In this document: one piece after another, positions 12,118 to 23,350 of the stretch | Layout of the letters: the number at the start of each line of letters is the position of its first letter | How positions within the stretch are numbered: position 1 is the first letter of the stretch | Source: Diphasiastrum complanatum | Lineage: Eukaryota > Streptophyta > Lycopodiopsida > Lycopodiales > Lycopodiaceae | Direction: 5' to 3' | NCBI GenBank assembly: GCA_029204225.1 | Contig: CM055111.1 | Coordinates: forward strand, 43,156,815 to 43,220,814 | DNA length: 64,000 bases | Notes under the pieces: generated by a model | The model's database searches: none | The model's input: only the letters and a program-made list of their open reading frames with translations | What the model was told of the DNA's origin: nothing | Position numbers and translations under genes: made by a program

Positions 12118-12355
12118 AGCAAACCCTAAACCCTAAACAGCACAACCAAAGAACTATAGACCCTAAACCTTACTATGTGGGTACAATAGTGTGAATGCAT
12201 TGCAATTAAAAATCTCTCAGAACGGATAACAGATGGCTAATCTACAGCTAAGCCAGAGAAAGCAAAAAAAAAACGCAGTCACAAACTACCCTGAAGTCTA
12301 TCCAAAGAAGTATGCTTGGTCAGCCAAACCCTGCACAGGTACCTTATAGACGAAA

Positions 12356-12445
12356 TATAGAATCCCCTGGTACCGCCGGTACCATAATGGTGGTACTGCC
12401 ATTATGGTGCCGCCCTTAGATCCGCGGCACTAGGGTGGCACCATT
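12356..12445. repeat. Palindromic terminal arm of E1
   Basis: GGTACC, CCATAATGG and GGCGG-type blocks form inverted pairs, for example ACCATAATGGTGGTACTGCCATTATGGT. The arm matches the E3 left end in order and content and is followed by an A/T-rich stretch as in the other copies. Confidence 0.7.
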
Positions 12446-12560
12446 TTTTTTTAATATTTTTTATAATAAAAAAATGCTTTTTTTAATATAAAATAGGCCC
12501 AAAAAATGAGAAAAAAAAGGGTTTAGGGTGCAAAAAAAGGGGGACTATAGAGGGGGCACT

Positions 12561-12815
12561 GGCCAATGGGAGTGCAGCATGTGGGGGAGCAACAAATGGG
12601 GGCAGGTACAACGTCAAATGGGCACTGTGGGGGAGCAAACCATGGGGCCAATAGGAGTGCAGCACGTGGGGGAGCAACACATGGGGCAGGTACAGCCTCA
12701 CATGGGCACTGTGGGAGAGCAGACCATGGGGCCAATGGGAGTGCAGCACGTGGGGGAGCAACACATGGGGGCATGTACAGCGGCACATGGAGGGATCATC
12801 AACAACTGCACATGG
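12561..12815. repeat. Subterminal minisatellite of E1, 84-85 bp units
   Basis: About three units, each starting GGCCAATRGGAGTGCAGCA, at 12561, 12646 and 12730. Related units occur in E2 and E3 at the same relative place. Subterminal repeats in hAT elements often bind transposase; that role is inferred here. Confidence 0.8.
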
Positions 12816-12937
12816 GCAAATAGGCTATGGTGTTAAATAGGCACTCACATGTGATTTTCAGAGGCTGTGAGAGAGCCAATGAGAGGCTGTGAGAGCCAGT
12901 TTGAGAACCAGGGTGCCGTGAGAGAAAGTTGATCGAG

Positions 12938-13260
12938 ATGGCGGAGCGCATACCACGAAGCCTGAGGGTGAAAGGAGGAGGAAGCTCGAAGATGTCCGAA
13001 GGCACAACGAAAGGCATCAGAAGCAAGAGGCAGACATTGCAGAGATGCTGCGACAGGCTAGGCAGAGAAATCTGGAGCCGGAGCCCCCCGCCCCCGCTGT
13101 TGAGGTGGATTTGGATGAGCAGATTGGAATGCACTTCACACGACGACAACTCATCATGGTCAGGGAAAGGGTGGCCATCCGTCGGGCTAACCAAGAGGCA
13201 GAGCGAGAGCGATAGAACAATGCACCTGACCAGGGCGAGGAGTAGGTGGAGGATTCGTAG
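12938..13260 (+). pseudogene. Small basic protein gene of E1 (frameshifted)
   Basis: This copy encodes the same product as the reading frame at 28557-28880. It starts MAERIP, then a one-base loss shifts the frame. The restored frame carries RKLEDVRRHNERHQKQEA, DLDEQIGMHFTRRQLIMV and RRANQEAERER, and has two late stops. The protein would be about 105 residues, rich in Arg, Gln and Glu and probably helical. It resembles no family I know. It runs convergently toward the transposase gene. Confidence 0.6.
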
Positions 13261-13575
13261 GAATGCTTAGAATAGATAAGGTCCAACCGTATGTGGCAGA
13301 CTGTTGTTATGTAATTTCGGCAGTAAATGAGGCGGCATTTAGTGTCTAACATAGTATAAAGAATAGCCCCAACCGTATATGGCGGGATACGTAATGTTCT
13401 TTTGATACATGTCTTGAATTAATATACAATGTGCTTTTTGTGCAATGCGTGCCTGGTGTAATGCAATGTAATGTATGTGTTTATGAAATGCTATCAGGGG
13501 GGTCAAAGGTAGTGATTGCTCTTTTGATGATCGTTTGGAGTGCATGTGCTATCAATTTGATGTGACATCAAATGA

Positions 13576-14587
13576 TCAGCTTGTAGGGTTGCATTTCTGT
13601 GCAGCTGAGAGAGGAGGATGAGCCTGTGGAGTGTGTGCCCACGGGGCTGCTGCAGGTGGAGGAACTGGCTTTGGAGGGGCCGTCCCTGCAGGAGGCAAGT
13701 ACAGCGACGATATGTACTGAAAGGGGCGTTGTGGTGGCCGGTACTGGTACATTTTGGGTGCTGCCAAAGGAGGAGCTAGTGGAGTGGGTGCTGCCAAAGG
13801 AGGAGGATGTGAAGTGGGTGTTGCCACTGGAGGAGCCACTGTGGATGTGGGCGCTGCAAGAGAAAACCTGGGCACAGATGGTGGCCTGCCATGGAAACAT
13901 GGTGCTGTAGAAGTGGATGGCGATGGAGGGGCGGAAGGCCTCAATGGCATTGGTGGCACTGGAGGTGCTGTGCGGCGCATATAAACCCTTTGAGGAACTG
14001 GCGGAACTGCAGGCACCTCATGTAGCTGCTCTAGCTGAGACTCTGTGTAGGGCATGCTGGCAAGAGATGATGGGGGTGCCCTGACACTCGGCATCCAACG
14101 TAGCAATCAAGTCGTCTAGCTGGGCATCCGAATACAAATGCTCTGGGCTTTGGGCCTCATCCTGTGCACCATCTTCTGAATCATTCCGTGCCTCATCCCG
14201 TGCACCCTGTAGACCCTGCATGGCCTCCCAGTCGGTACAATCGAAGTCATCTGGTGTCTCCTCTGGTGTGCTGTCGAAGTAACGCCCATGACTTTGTACC
14301 GCACGCATCCAAGCAGCTGCACTCTGCCCTCTATCAAGAGCCTCCTCCATCATATCGACATAAGTAGGTATGCCACTGGCCCCCCCTGTGTGCCCTGCCC
14401 GTCGACCGGTATAACCTGTGCCATGTGCCTCACCTCTGCCACGTGATACATCTGTGACCCCTGCCCGTGGCATATGCCCAACACGTGTATCATCTGCCTC
14501 ATCCCACTCTGATCTGGCGAACACAACCCGAATGGGCTCATGCTCATTTTGCTCATCCTCTGACACTGGCTCATCTGCCTCATACAA
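13576..14587 (-). pseudogene. E1 transposase C-terminal region
   Basis: Two overlapping minus-strand frames (14587-14018, then 14106-13576) are joined by a frameshift near 14100. The first is acidic (EADEPVSEDEQNEHEP, DWEAMQGLQGARDEA, YSDAQLDDLIATLD). The second is Pro/Ala-rich with a tandem (L/P)AAPT.PLAPP theme. Both align with 26550-27470 in E2. The AT-hook segment found in E2 is missing here. An acidic, proline-rich tail is unusual for a hAT transposase. Confidence 0.6.
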
Positions 14588-14633
14588 TGGAGGCTCTTGG
14601 TGATCAAGCCCAAGCTTCTCTCGGTGATCAAGC

Positions 14634-14638
<5 letters not shown>

Positions 14639-14713
<75 letters not shown>
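14639..14713. repeat. (CT)n microsatellite inside E1
   Basis: About 75 bp of CT, at the place where E2 has only a short AGAGAG tract near 26525-26570. The tract has expanded inside the transposase gene of E1. Confidence 0.95.
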
Positions 14714-14716
<3 letters not shown>

Positions 14717-14757
14717 TCGGCAAGCTCCCCCTCTCTCTCTCTGCCATCAACTGTGTG

Positions 14758-15202
14758 TGTTACAATCCTACTTACTGCAAACCTCCAGGTGCCGGTTAAC
14801 CACAAGAGACCGAACGATTCACGTTCCACCCCGCCGTAGGACCTAATCCGGGTCCACCCACCGTGCCCTGGCCTGTGACCATATCAAGCTGGATCCGACC
14901 TCCATCCTAGACAGCGTCCCATACCATCGCCTAGGCTCTTAGCCATCTCCTGCCTCACGCTAGCACATCCTGGCCGTGCACACGCTCTCCATCCACCTCC
15001 TCCTAGGTAGATAGAATGGATGGCAAATGAGTCCTCCTCCCCTTGTATATCTCCAAGGAGAGAGACTCCAAGCCATGTGCACACCTAGATCATGACACGT
15101 GGCAACCATGCAGGTTCATGAGTCACCGGTCAAGTCTACATGCCCAGTCATCGTCCAGTCTCAAGTATGGGTTTGGGACCCAAGGGAGTTGGGTCCCTAA
15201 CA
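14758..15202 (-). repeat. Gypsy A 3' LTR
   Basis: A 445-bp LTR, TGTTAGGGACC...TTGTAACA on the minus strand, preceded by a purine tract (AAGGAAGAGGGAA). It is the same length as the gypsy B 5' LTR. Confidence 0.92.
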
Positions 15203-15225
15203 TTCCCTCTTCCTTAAAAAATTCC

Positions 15226-15435
15226 TTATCTAAGGAAGGAATCCAGGGATCTCAATTTAAAGTCATGTTCCTTTTCCCAAGTATCATCGTCCTCGGAACT
15301 TCCTTTCCAAAGAACCAAGTACTCAGTTACCTGCCGACTCCTGAGCCCACGTTGACGTACATCAACAATGGCCTGTGGTTTAGTAGGTAGAAAGGATGAT
15401 AGGTCTTCCAGCTGAACTAAGTCCTCCTGAGGCAT
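15226..15435 (-). pseudogene. Gypsy A chromodomain
   Basis: The frame reads VDVRQRGLRSRQVTEYLVLW followed by KGSSEDDDTWE. This is the Y-L-V-x-W-K-G...D-x-T-W-E signature of the chromodomain at the integrase C-terminus of plant chromoviruses, used for targeting to modified histones. It is separated from the integrase core by a deletion. Confidence 0.85.
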
Positions 15436-15548
15436 GAAGTCATCCTTTCCACCAAGTCATTCCTTTAAACGACTAATGTGAAAAACTGGATGTACCTTAA
15501 CACCTTGAGGAAGTTCTAGCTGATACGCATTCCGATGGAGTTTCTTTA

Positions 15549-17324
15549 CTATACGGAATGGCCCTGCGTCGCTGAGGGCTTTCCGCTGTTATACGCAAAC
15601 TCAATCATTGGAAGGTACCTTTCCCAATCCGACTGTCTTCTGGAAACATGTGCCCGAAGCATATCTTCCATAGACCGGTTTGTCCTCTCTGTTTGACCAT
15701 CCGATTCAGGATGATCTGATGACCCCAAACTTAAGGTGGTCTCTAATTTCTCAAAGACCACTTGCCAGAATTTGCCAGTGAACGTTGGATCTCGATCACT
15801 AACAATGTCATTCGGCAAACCAAACAACCTAAACAACTTTTCAACGAAAAGCTGAGCAAGTTCAAAAGCTTTGACAGTTTGCTTGGTTGGTATGAACTGT
15901 GCCATTTAAGTTAACCTGTCAACTATTACCCAAATGGCATCATTTTGCTTCCCCGTCCGAGGTAGCCCAACCACAAAGTCCATGGAAATGCTTTCCCACT
16001 TTCTTTCGAGAATTTCCAAGGGCATTAACAAACCAGCTGCCTTAAGTCTTTCAGCTTTATTAACTTGGCATTGCGCACACTTGCGAACATATGCCTCCAC
16101 TTGACTTTTTAAGTTTGGCCAGTAAAAGTTCCTTTTTACTAAGTCAAGTGTCCTTTGAGCGCGAGGGTGCTCTGCACACGGGCTGTCATGACATTCATGC
16201 AGGATTTGGGCCCTTATATCATCATCGTCTGGCACACAAACTTTTCCATTCCACAAAAGTAACCCATTCCTAATGGAATAGTCTCTCTGTATCTTGTCCT
16301 GAGGAGAAATCTTGGAATCCTGCATTCCAAGCTCACCACTAGATCTAGAAGAACCTGCCAGGACGTCTAGCCAAATACGACCGAAGTACCTATCGGTCAT
16401 ACACAAATCTCTTAAGGACAGATACAACTTAGATTGGATCTCAGAAAAGCTTAACTGATTAACCTCTCCAATCTGGCTTAAGGCATCCGCGACACTATTA
16501 GAAGTACCCTTCTGGTACTCAATGTCATAATGAAATTCTTGGAGCATCTCTGACCATCTGGCCTTACGACCCCTAAGGTCGACCGCATCGTTAATATACT
16601 TTAACGCTTGATGGTCAGTAACTATGGTGAACTGGGAGCCATATAAATAATGTCTCCAAACTTTCAGGGCATGAATAACAGCAAAAAGTTCCTTGTCATA
16701 GGTGGAATACCGCCTTTGAGCAGGGTCCAACTTCTTGCTTTCAAAAGCTACCGGTCTACCATCCTGATATAGGACTGCGCCTATAGCATAGTCACTGGCA
16801 TCCGTTTCAAGTACATACGGCTTGTTAGGATCCACTATGTGTAGAATAGGCGCTGTAGTTACACAGTATTTGAGGTTCTCAAAACTCTGATTCAACTCTT
16901 CAGTCCAAGTAACCGGAGGACTGAACTTACTGTGCCGGCTAACTCTCTTAGCCCCCCTGAGGACATTCGTCAAGGCCAATGCAATTAATGCATAGTTCAA
17001 GATGAATCTATGAAAAAACCCCGTAAAGCCCAAAGGCCATTCATGTACTTGTCGGACTTTATTTGGGTCAATTTCCAACCCATGCTCCGAAATAATGTGA
17101 CCAAGGTATAACAACCTTTTCTGGAAGAACACACATTTGGACTCCTTGGCAAAAAGCTTCTCCTGTTTAAGTAACTTTAAGACAGTCTTGAGATGCTCCT
17201 CATGCTCGTCCAAGGTCTTACTATAGATGAGAATATCATCTAAGTAGACTACTACGAACTTTCCCAAATATGGATGAAGAAGATCGTTCATCATCTGTTG
17301 GAAAGTCGCTGGAGCATTTGTCAA
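15549..17324 (-). pseudogene. Gypsy A RT palm, RNase H and integrase
   Basis: The frame from 17324 to 15906 has NAPATFQQMMNDLL and the catalytic YLDDIL of RT. RNase H blocks follow (LETDASDYAIG, TYDKELFAVIHALK, VTDHQALKY), then the integrase zinc-binding part (HECHDSPCAEHPRA, CAQCQ) and the first DDE Asp in SMDFVVGLP. A stop separates the next frame (15905-15549), which has the second Asp in DIVSDRDPTF and the DGQTERTNRSMED region. The palm ends DDIL intact, unlike gypsy B. Confidence 0.9.
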
Positions 17325-17429
17325 GCCAAATGGTAAAACCAGAAACTCATAATGGCCATACCTAGTTCTACACCCGGTTTTTTCAACATCCTTAGTCTTT
17401 ATTTATGCGAATCTGATGATACCCTGATC

Positions 17430-18177
17430 TCAAATCGATTTTGGTGAAGTACTTTGCACCATGCAATCGATCAACCAGCTCATCCATTCGCGGCAAAGGA
17501 TAACCAATTTTGATGGTTCCACCACATTTTTGAAAGGAACCACCACCAACAGATTGCATACCTTGTTTGTTTGATATGCAAGACTTTCTTCTATGTATCT
17601 CAAGGAATTTCTAGGCCAAGACATATTTTTGCCTCCAAGATCTGTAATTTTAAATTCTTTGGCAACTGGCAAATGGGTGATTCCACTTTTGTTTTTGAAG
17701 AATGCAGGGGACAAAAGATTAAGTCACTTGGTTTTTGACTGGGCATAACCATGAGTCATCATTTCAAACTATTGCCTATTTAAAGGCAGTCGTCAGCAAA
17801 CATAGATAATTCAACTTTTTAAAGTCCACACAAAGACGAGTACCTCCGTCTTTTTTATCAACAAGGAGCACAGGTGCCCCCCAAGGAGATTTACTAGGCC
17901 TTACATGGCCCATCTTAAGGTAATTTTGCAGTTGCCTATAAACTTCATCCTCCTCAGTAGTACTCATCTTATAAGGGTACAGTGATATAGGAGAACTACC
18001 AGGAATCAGTTTAATACCATGGTCAACACCCCTAGAGGGGGGAAGACCCTCAGGAAGCTGCTCAGGAAACACATCGTTAAATTCTTGCCTAAGTTTCCTA
18101 AAAATTTCACCTTCTGGTGAGTTTTCTTGCTTTAGGTTATTAGACATTAGTTCCATTTGGAGATTGTAAAATTGCAA
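17430..18177 (-). pseudogene. Gypsy A RT fingers region
   Basis: The frame 18177-17776 carries the RT start ([45 protein letters not shown]). A disrupted frame follows (17714-17430), including [18 protein letters not shown], which does not match RT and may be an internal insertion or scrambled segment. The break puts this gypsy beyond autonomous function. Confidence 0.75.
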
Positions 18178-18186
18178 ACTAGTTCT

Positions 18187-18420
18187 TCATGGTAAGTAAA
18201 ATCTTTTAATATCCATGCATTTAACCGTTTCCAATGCAGAAAGCATATACGGAGTAGAAATATCAACATTTCCATTCAATTCTATGAGTGAGCCGTTATG
18301 CAACAAATTAGCGTTAATAAAATTATGTGTGGAACCATCGTCAAATAAAACCGTTACGGCTTGACCACCCACAACCCCCTTCATCCGAATGAGGTCATGA
18401 GGGCCAAAAACAGCCGTATT
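18187..18420 (-). pseudogene. Gypsy A aspartic protease start
   Basis: MKGVVGGQAVTVLFDDGSTH followed by NFIN matches the gypsy protease block (V..L.D.G.THNF). The catalytic triplet appears as DDGS rather than D-S/T-G. The rest of the protease seen in gypsy B (23.0-23.3 kb) is deleted here. Confidence 0.75.
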
Positions 18421-19425
18421 AAAACAACAATCTCACACACAAAATTACCAGCAAAGGAAAGATCTACACTAGATATGCTAGAGGTACCTGGCGTCTTAAA
18501 AGATGCCCCTTTAGCTTTCGGTTTCTTTGGACATTCCTTCGTGACATGACCTGGTTCCATGCAATTGAAGCACAGATTGTCGCTTCTGGCTTTCAAAAAG
18601 GTTTCATGGTCCAAGGTAGATCTTTCTTTGATTTCCTTGAACCTGCAGCCCCATCCTTTGCCTTATCTTTCGATTTCTTTGGAAAGAAAGGCTTCTTACC
18701 CTTTACGTCGGGCAAGACACCAGTCTCAGGCTTATTAGCCATCCTACGAGTATCATCGTAGATTCTGGCGAAGCGAACAGCATCCTCGGGGTTAGGGGCT
18801 GGTTCCTCCTGACCTCTAGCTGATAGTCTCTTGGCAATCCAAGTATAAAATGCAACTTTACTAATACAGGATCTATTCTAGTTGCAAAACGAGAATAGAC
18901 TTCCTGAAAGTCTTGTAAGTGGTGATCCAGGGGCCGGTTCCCCATATGTTGCATACTGACGGTAAAATTCAAAATCATCAAGAATAGGAAGGAAGGCCGC
19001 CTTAAAGGCCTTACAAAAATCCTCCCAATTCCTAGGAACTTCAGGCTTACCCCTCAAATCTTGCCACCAGGTAAATGCTTTACCTCGCAGGTACATGACG
19101 GCGAGATTGATCTTGTTATCCTCGGATGAATCCTGCATGGAAAAGTGTGAATTCCATCGATCCAGCCATTGCAAGACCGCCTCCGGGGTTCTATCCTTCT
19201 TTTCCCCAGCAAAAACTTCAGGAGTGAACAAGGGTTGATGCACCAATTGCCTTAGCTGCGTCAATTCCTTGAGATCCTGCTGATCCCGATTGTGCCTAGC
19301 TTGCATATCCACAATCTGTTGCTGTAGATTGTTAATTGTCAACATCAAGGCATCAGGGTCTAAGACAGGTAGATGCCATAACCTCTTTAGCAGGGGATAT
19401 AGGCTGTGTGGTAGGAGTAGGCTCC
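18381..19425 (-). pseudogene. Gypsy A gag
   Basis: It starts near the ATG at about 19424 (MEPTPTTQP), but a frameshift leads to the main frame from 19348. The capsid part has QWLDRWNSHFSMQD, YLRGKAFTWWQDLR and NWEDFCKAFKAAFLP. The C-terminal part ends in a CCHC knuckle, CFNCMEPGHVTKEC. A further frame break falls near 18880-18980. Confidence 0.85.
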
Positions 19426-20345
19426 ATTTTTACAAGAAGAGAGGTGAATTAAGAAAGAGATGACAGAAGGAATCAAAAGCTACTCAAGGAAGGTAGATAC
19501 AAGGCTACTCTTGCTGTCTCTTCACAAACCAAATGGTATTGTCCATGGCTGCCAAACGGAATAAGAGAGAGCAAGAAGAGGATGCACCACCACCTCCACC
19601 TCTATTTTTCAAGAAACACATGCATGGGAGAGGTATGCCTCCCTCTCCATGCTGACCCACTACCTGCCAAGTGGCTTTACTTTGCCACATTGCCTCCAGG
19701 TAAGCACCTCTGGCCACCCATCAGCTTCTGCCCCGTAGGCAGCCAGTCCCCTCTTACTCCTCATCGCTGGCTAACATTCCTTTTCTGGAATGATCAGATC
19801 AAAAAACGAGGCTCCATCGCTGTTTTCCAACGGGATCTGGTCAAAGGTATCTTTATTTGACATCCCTGGCCCGTGAAACAGAGATCTGGACCTCCGAATC
19901 TGAGCGGAACAGAATTCCGCCTGTCTGTGCCACCTGTCCTGACCCGGACAGAGCCATGTGGCAACGTTAAGGAGGATCCAATACAAGTTTTTTTAATTAA
20001 AAAAACATTCTTGAAGAAATGTCCATCGCTGGACCGTTAACAAGAAAGTGTTTTTAAAAGCGCTGGGGGCCCTTTTAATATAGATCCAATACCTCAAAAC
20101 TGAGCGAAATTAGAGGCCGCTCCCCTTTGCCACCTGTCCAGAGACTGGACAGTGCCATGTGGCACCCATACCAAGGGCCTTTTACTGCCTTCTTTAAAAA
20201 AAAAAAAAACTCAAAAAGCAGCAAAAAGAAGGAAACATCAAATGTGCATTAAAAATGCATTTTAACCCCGTTTTGAAATCCGGCAGAAGCACCAAAACTT
20301 ACAAGGAAAACTCTACGGATCAACGCACTTGCTTTCAGCATGTAA

Positions 20346-20360
20346 TGGCTCTGATACCAT
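20346..20360 (-). other. Gypsy A primer-binding site
   Basis: On the minus strand ATGGTATCAGAGCCA, complementary to the initiator Met tRNA 3' end, two bases inside the LTR. Confidence 0.85.
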
Positions 20361-20361
20361 A

Positions 20362-20646
20362 TGTTACAATCCTACTTACTGCAAACCTCTAGGTGCCGGT
20401 TAACCACAAGAGACCGAACGATTCACGTTCCACCCCGCTGTAGGACCTAATCCGGGGCCACCCACCGTGCCCTGGCCTGTGACCGTATCAAGCTGGATCC
20501 GACCTCCATCCTAGATGGTGTCCCACCGCCGAGGCTCTCAGCCATCTCCTGCCTCATGCTAGCAAACATCCTGGCCGTGCACACGCACTTAGATCATGAC
20601 ACGTGGCAACCATGCAGGTTCACGAGTCACCGGTCAAGTCTATAGG
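20362..20646 (-). repeat. Gypsy A 5' LTR, truncated
   Basis: It matches the 3' LTR from its inner TGTTACAATCC edge outward, with a short internal deletion. It lacks roughly the first 110 bases of U3. It ends at the exact start of the gypsy B LTR. Confidence 0.85.
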
Positions 20647-21091
20647 TGTTAGGGACCCAACTCCCTTGGGTCCCAAACCCAAACTTGAGACTGGATGATG
20701 ACTGGGCTTGTAGACTTGACCGGTGACTCGTGAACTTGCATGGTTGTCACGTGTCATGGTCTAGGTGTGCACATGGCTTGGAGTCTCTCTCCTTGGAGGT
20801 ATACAAGGGGAGGAGGACTCATTTGCCATCCATTCTATCACCTAGGAGAAGGTGGATGGAGAGTGTGTGCACGATCAGGATGTTTGCTAGCGTGAGGCAG
20901 GAGATGGCTGAGAGCCTAGGCGGTGGTATGGGACGCCGTCTAGGAGGGAGGTCGGATCCAGCTTGATACGGTCACAGGCCAGGGCACGGTGGGTGGACCT
21001 GGATTAGGTCCTACTGCGGGGTGGAACGTGAATCGTTCGGTCTCGTGGTTAACCGACACCTGGAGGTTTGCAGTAAGTAGGGATTGTAACA
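20647..21091 (+). repeat. Gypsy B 5' LTR
   Basis: 445 bp, TGTTAGGGACC to ATTGTAACA, matching the gypsy A 3' LTR in length and edges. Confidence 0.92.
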
Positions 21092-21093
21092 TA

Positions 21094-21107
21094 TGGTATC
21101 AGAGCCA
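21094..21107 (+). other. Gypsy B primer-binding site
   Basis: TGGTATCAGAGCCA, two bases after the LTR; initiator Met tRNA primer. Confidence 0.88.
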
Positions 21108-21957
21108 TTGCATGCTGAAAGCAGGTGCGTTGATCCGAAGTGGTTTTCTTGTAATTTACGTGCTTATGACGGATTTCAAAGCGGATGTGAAATGCATTTT
21201 CAGGGTTGGTCTTTCCGCTGTTTTTTGGGTGTAAAATTGACGAAAAAGTTTTAGAAAAAAACAGTGGGGGCCCAAGGAAGACCTGCCACGTGGTACTGTC
21301 CAGGAAAGGACAGGTGGCGGTCTTTCCTATGGTTATTCCTCTCAGATTTAAGTGTTAGTCTGTTCGCGATGGGCCCTCCTCAGCATATAAGTAAAACTTG
21401 AAATTTTTCATCGCTGCCTGTCCAGCATGGGTCCTCAAAAAAGCGTGAGGAATCTGCCGCGTGGCAGTATTTTGGACAGGATAAGTGGCAGGAGGCAGCC
21501 CCTTGCTGTTGCGACTCTTTTCTAGTCTTTGGTTGGAAGATTTGGGGCCCTCCCTGAAAAAATGATCACGTTTTTCCTCCTCCTGTCCCTGTCTGCCAGC
21601 GATGGACAGTTTGAAGGAAAACAAGAAAGAGGGGGGGGGGGTATGGGCCACCTGGCAAATTGCTAGGAGTTGGCCAGTAAGATGAGGTGGAAGCTAGGTG
21701 GCAAGGCAAAGCCACTTGGCAGGTAGTAGGATGGCATGGAGAGGGAGGCATACCTCTCCCATGCATCTGTTTTTTGTGAAAACAGGTGGAGGTGGTGGTG
21801 CATCCTTCTCTTTGCTCTCTCTTATTCCTCTTGGCAGCCATGGACAATACCATTTGGTTTGTGAAGAGACAGCAAGAGTAGCCTTGTATCTACCTTCCTT
21901 GAGAAGCTTTTGATTCTTTTTTATCATCTCTTCTTAATTCACCTCTCTTCTTGTAAA

Positions 21958-22868
21958 ATGGAGCCTACTCCTACCACACCCCTGCTAAAGAGGCTACAGT
22001 ATCTGCCTCTGTTTTAGACCCTGATGCTTTGATGCTGGCCATTAACAATCTACAGCAACAGATTGTTGATATGCAACCTAGGCACAGTCAGGATCAGCAG
22101 GATCTCAAGGAATTGACGCAACTAAGGCAATTGGTGCATCAACCCTTGTTCACTCCTGAAGTTTTTGCTGGGGAAAAGAAGGATAGAACCCCGGAGGCGT
22201 TCTTGCAATGGCTGGATCGATGGAATTCGCACTTTTCCATGCACGATTCATCCGAGGATAACAAGATCAATCTCGCCGTCATGTACCTGCGAGGTAAAGC
22301 ATTTACCTGGTGGCAAGATTTGAGGGGTAAGCCTGAAGTTCCTAGGAATTGGGAGGATTTTTGTAAGGCCTTTAAGGCGGCCTTCCTTCCTCTTGATGAT
22401 TTTGAATTTTATCGTCAGTATGCAACGATCCATATGGGGAACCGGCCCCTGGATCAATATTTACAAGAGTTTCAGGAGGTCTATTCTCGTTTTGCAACTA
22501 GAATAGATCCTTTGCTAGTAAAGTTGCATTTTATACTGGGGTTGCCAAGAGGCTACCAACTAGAGGTCAGGAGGAACCAACCTCTTACTCTCGAAGATGT
22601 TGTTTGCTTTGCCAAAATCTACGATGATACTTGTATGATGGCTAAGCCTGAGACTGGTGTCTTGCTCGACGTAAAGGGTAAGAAGCCTTTCTTTCCAAAG
22701 AAATTGAAAGACAAGGCAAAGGAGGGGGGCTTCAAGTTCAGGGAAATCAAAGAAAAGATCTACCTTGGACCAGGAAACCTTCATGAAAGCCAGAAGCAAC
22801 AATCTGTGTTTCAATTGCATGGAACTAGGTCATGTCGCAAAGGAATGTCCAAAGAAACGGAAAGCTAA
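21958..22868 (+). pseudogene. Gypsy B gag
   Basis: The ATG at 21958 (MEPTPTT) runs into a stop; the main gag frame covers 22029-22868. It has the same capsid blocks as A, with the LDDFEFYRQYATIHMGNRPL region intact. The CCHC knuckle (CMELGHVAKEC) lies just after the frame shifts near 22810, so the gag end is broken. Confidence 0.88.
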
Positions 22869-22925
22869 AGGGGCACCTTTTAAAGACGCTAGGTAACTCT
22901 AGCATATCTATTGTAGATCTTTCCT

Positions 22926-23330
22926 TTGCTGGTAATTTTGTGTGAGCATTTTTGTTTTAATACGGCTGTTTTTGGCCCTCATGACCTCATTCGGATGAAG
23001 GGGGTTGTGGGTGGTCAAGCCGTAACAATTTTATTTGACGATGGTTCCACACATAATTTTGTTAACGCTAATGTGTTGCAGAAGCTAAAGGTGGAAACAA
23101 GGCAAAGTGATCACCGATGCACAGTGAAGCTGGCAACGGGAGCAGAAAGCCAAGTTTGGGACCGGATAGTCCCACGTCTACCAATAGAGATTCAAGCCTA
23201 TAAGGATAAATTAGACTTTCACATTATGAATCTAGATAGGGTAGATGTAATACTTGGAAAGGAGTGGTTCTATGAGAGGAACGAGCCTATGAAGAAAAAC
23301 TATGTAACACAGTTTGTCGTTCTTGCATAA
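22926..23330 (+). pseudogene. Gypsy B protease
   Basis: MKGVVGGQAVTILFDDGSTH and NFVNANVLQKL are followed by the C-terminal half of the protease, ending VDVILGKEWFYERN. This part is missing in A. The catalytic site again reads D-D-G-S. Gag-knuckle and protease frames are not joined. Confidence 0.85.
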
Positions 23331-23350
23331 CGGCTCACTCATAGAATTGA

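Larger units (their letters stand above)
12356..14757. mobile_element. hAT-like element E1, right part removed at the gypsy A LTR
   Basis: The left end (TATAG, then TCCCCTGGTACC-rich palindromes to about 12445) is homologous to the left end of E3. Inward come an 84-85 bp minisatellite, the small basic-protein gene on the + strand, and the transposase C-terminal half on the minus strand. At 14757 the element stops where the gypsy A LTR begins. The last bases (CTGCCATCAACTGTGTG) correspond to about 26505-26525 in E2, so gypsy A sits inside the E1 transposase gene. Confidence 0.7.
14758..20646 (-). mobile_element. Ty3/gypsy chromovirus A, nearly full length but broken
   Basis: Order on the minus strand: 5' LTR, initiator-Met primer site, gag with CCHC knuckle, protease, RT, RNase H, integrase, chromodomain, 3' LTR. 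Several frameshifts and deletions split the polyprotein. It lies head to head with gypsy B, whose 5' LTR starts right where the A 5' LTR is cut. Confidence 0.9.

Noticed and set aside
12121-12138. Telomere-like CCCTAAA repeats
   Set aside because: Only about two and a half units; too short for an interstitial telomere array, at most a telo-box.
12483-12836. Repetitive frames across the E1 minisatellite
   Set aside because: Open in several frames and on both strands because the unit is nearly a multiple of three; no sign of coding selection.
14467-14839. Open frames made of Ser-Leu or Arg-Glu repeats
   Set aside because: They are translations of the CT microsatellite, as are similar frames at 1.4, 8.1, 46.4 and 50.5 kb.
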